Position numbers and translations under genes: made by a program | DNA from: Pedobacter sp. B4-66 | GTDB lineage: Bacteria > Bacteroidota > Bacteroidia > Sphingobacteriales > Sphingobacteriaceae | Reading direction: 5' to 3' | Assembly: GCF_018492665.1 (NCBI RefSeq) | Contig: NZ_JAFVME010000006.1 | Location: 558,001 to 622,000, forward strand | DNA length: 64,000 bases | Shown: in pieces, positions 62,453 to 64,000 of the stretch | Layout: every line of letters starts with the position of its first letter | Position numbering within the stretch: the stretch's first letter is position 1 | Notes under the pieces: model-generated | Seen by the model: only the letters and a program-made list of their open reading frames with translations | What the model was told of the DNA's origin: nothing | Databases searched by the model: none

Positions 62453-64000
62453 CTATTTCAGCACTTTGATCTGCCCTTTCATTACCATATAATGGCCTGG
62501 GTAAGTACAGATAAAAGGATATATTCCAGGTTTTTTTGGTACTGTAAAATAAATAGTATCTGATTTTCCAGGTTGCAATAATGAGGTATGTGCGATAACC
62601 TTAGTACTATTCGGAACAAAATCATACTTTTCACCATCAAGCCCCATCTTCATTACCATTTCTCCAACAACATTGCCCGACCCTGGAGTTGTAAGCACAA
62701 AATTGTGTAGCATGTCGTCCGTGTTGGCAAAAGTCAGTTTCACTTTAGTGCCAGCCTTTAAAGTTAAATTTGTAACGTTAAATTTCAATCCTGGTTTGGT
62801 CCCCAATAAAATGGTTTTAACCAACCCGTTCTTCCAGCTTGCCGGTTGTTTGGTAACATGTTTTCCAGCATCAGTACTGCCGGTAACTTTTTCACCGGTC
62901 TCGGCCATATTCTTCATATTATGATGATCCATGCCTTGCATTGCATGATCAGCCTCCATGGCTCCAGTAGGTTTGTTTTCATCCGTAGCCACTATTTTTT
63001 CCCCATCCGGAATTTTGTTTAAAGTATAATATCCATAATTGTGAAGTAAAGGAGTATTACCGTTTTCTGAGCGTATTCCTTCAGTTTTGATCTCATGAAT
63101 ATATCCTTCCTTTAAACTATCAAGTACTAAGCGTACACGTTTATGATCTGGAGAGATAACGATTGCTTTAATACTACGTGGCGATTGATTGATCACCGGA
63201 CTTCCGTAAATGTGGTGGTACTTATAAGTAAAAGTCGACAATTTATAAGAACCCGCATTACGGGCAGTTTTTTCATCAACTGGCATGGTAAATTCCAATT
63301 CAAAACCATCAGGTTGCGCCTTTACCGTCTGCACCTCAAAAGGCATAACACCAGACCAGGTTAAACGTTGCAAACCATATTCTTCTTTTCCGGTTGAAGA
63401 CCACCCTCTTGAAGTCATACCCACGAGCATACTACCATCAGAACCCCAGTTCATCCTCAATATACCCGAAGAAAATCCTTCACGAAAAGGAAATACCATC
63501 CCTTGGTAAACCCCTTTAACCTTTTCCAGGTATACCCTGCTGATTTTACTCTGCGATTGGTCTCCTACAAATAGTTGCCCTTTAAAAGGCCCCATATTTC
63601 CATTATCTGAATAGCTAAGAATGCCGGAAGTTGAATTACCCATGATAGAATGTGGAATCCATACAGAAGGAGTTTTTAGTCCGGGTACTCTTTTAGCCAC
63701 ATCATATTTCGGTTCACCTGTATCTGGAATATCCTTTTTGCGAAGCTTTACCGGAGAGTCTGGCTGATCAGCCCAAATCAATCCTGCAGGATTACCTACA
63801 AAATCACCCTCTTCAACGTGCGTAATGCTACCTGAACCCACCCAATCGCCTTGGTTTTCTGCATAAAATATATCTCCACTGTTGTTCAAAGCGAAAGCCG
63901 CAGGTGAGCGGAAACCCGTAGCAAAAGGTTTCATTTTAAAATCAGGAGTGAATTTGAGCATCCAGCCATGCCATTTGGACATACTTTCTCCAAAACCTAT
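62453..64000 (-). CDS. Beta-propeller dehydrogenase-like protein with C-terminal type-1 copper domain (N-terminus beyond the window)
   Basis: The frame stays open to the right edge (the six codons before M at 63982 read IGFGES), so the N-terminus is missing. The visible part has a propeller of the PVC/membrane-bound dehydrogenase type ('KWHGWMLKFTPDFKMKPFATG', 'NSGDIFYAENQGDWVGS' and similar blades) at about 1-220, a beta-domain, a His/Met-rich linker (about 335-365), and a plastocyanin/azurin-like domain (about 390-508). The type-1 copper ligands are His (codon 62705-62707) and Cys, His and Met in 'ICTYPGHYMVM' (Cys codon 62507-62509). It is probably a periplasmic redox protein that passes electrons to its copper domain. 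The substrate is unknown. Confidence 0.85.
   Translation of the reverse strand: MGFGESMSKWHGWMLKFTPDFKMKPFATGFRSPAAFALNNSGDIFYAENQGDWVGSGSITHVEEGDFVGNPAGLIWADQPDSPVKLRKKDIPDTGEPKYDVAKRVPGLKTPSVWIPHSIMGNSTSGILSYSDNGNMGPFKGQLFVGDQSQSKISRVYLEKVKGVYQGMVFPFREGFSSGILRMNWGSDGSMLVGMTSRGWSSTGKEEYGLQRLTWSGVMPFEVQTVKAQPDGFELEFTMPVDEKTARNAGSYKLSTFTYKYHHIYGSPVINQSPRSIKAIVISPDHKRVRLVLDSLKEGYIHEIKTEGIRSENGNTPLLHNYGYYTLNKIPDGEKIVATDENKPTGAMEADHAMQGMDHHNMKNMAETGEKVTGSTDAGKHVTKQPASWKNGLVKTILLGTKPGLKFNVTNLTLKAGTKVKLTFANTDDMLHNFVLTTPGSGNVVGEMVMKMGLDGEKYDFVPNSTKVIAHTSLLQPGKSDTIYFTVPKKPGIYPFICTYPGHYMVMKGQIKVLK

Noticed and set aside
1..64000. CRISPR arrays, tRNA or rRNA genes, insertion sequences, prophage genes
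   Set aside because: No regular spaced repeats, no tRNA or rRNA signatures, and no transposase, integrase or phage structural genes were seen.

Overview
The window looks like a chromosomal segment of a free-living Bacteroidota of the Sphingobacteriaceae type (Pedobacter-like). The reasons are a SusC/SusD pair with its own ECF sigma/anti-sigma genes, a one-protein hybrid two-component regulator, several CarboxypepD_reg-TonB receptors, DUF6266, DUF3784, DUF5690, DUF6660 and DUF4856 family proteins, low G+C, and A-rich rather than Shine-Dalgarno-rich start regions. I see no rRNA, tRNA, CRISPR array, insertion sequence or prophage. Both edges cut a gene.

Layout. 1-2474 (-): a large planctomycete-type cytochrome c (PSC1/PSD1/LamG) protein, cut at its C-terminus. 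2.6-5.3 kb: a TIM-barrel isomerase, a PRC-barrel protein, a small membrane protein and a DUF6266 protein. 5.34-5.93 kb: a 587-bp gap with a near-perfect 57-bp palindrome. 5.9-8.4 kb: a secreted GH78-type rhamnosidase. 8.4-10.6 kb (-): a nitrosative-stress unit (Rrf2 regulator, flavohaemoprotein, group III truncated globin) with an operator-like inverted repeat upstream. 10.7-13.1 kb (-): a DUF5690 transporter and a zinc-type alcohol dehydrogenase. 13.3-19.4 kb (-): DUF4856 lipoprotein, imelysin-like lipoprotein, HTTM membrane protein and TonB receptor. These diverge from an OmpR-type two-component pair at 19.5-21.4 kb, and the shared spacer holds an 11-bp direct repeat.

21.5-25.4 kb: DinB, DUF3784, a Cys/His-rich DUF6660 protein and a TonB receptor, closed by a strong terminator. 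25.6-26.7 kb: an ArgE-like deacetylase. 26.8-33.9 kb (+): a complete kdp potassium operon with kdpF, A, B, C, an outer-membrane porin, two extra tiny membrane peptides, and a KdpD that stops after its N-terminal domains, so no histidine kinase or KdpE is present here. 33.9-34.7 kb (-): a proline-iminopeptidase-like lipoprotein that seems to have lost catalytic residues. 34.9-46.3 kb: a hybrid two-component regulator (+) facing SusD, SusC, FecR anti-sigma and ECF sigma (-).

46.6-53.7 kb (+): a LytS/LytR pair followed by a membrane DUF418 protein and five small exported enzymes or cupins. 53.6-62.2 kb (-): an export system in the order HlyD, TolC, ABC ATPase, two FtsX permeases, NtrC-type sigma-54 regulator and NtrB-like kinase, with a sigma-54-like -24/-12 element just before the HlyD gene. 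62.4-64 kb (-): the C-terminal part of a dehydrogenase-like beta-propeller protein ending in a type-1 copper domain, followed by a perfect 30-bp-stem terminator.

The common theme is envelope uptake and efflux, each unit with its own signalling: Rrf2 for NO, an OmpR pair for the imelysin/HTTM locus, KdpD-like for potassium, ECF sigma plus a hybrid regulator for SusCD, LytTR for an exported-enzyme operon, and an NtrC type for efflux. All calls rest on reading the sequence and on remembered family signatures. No database search was run.
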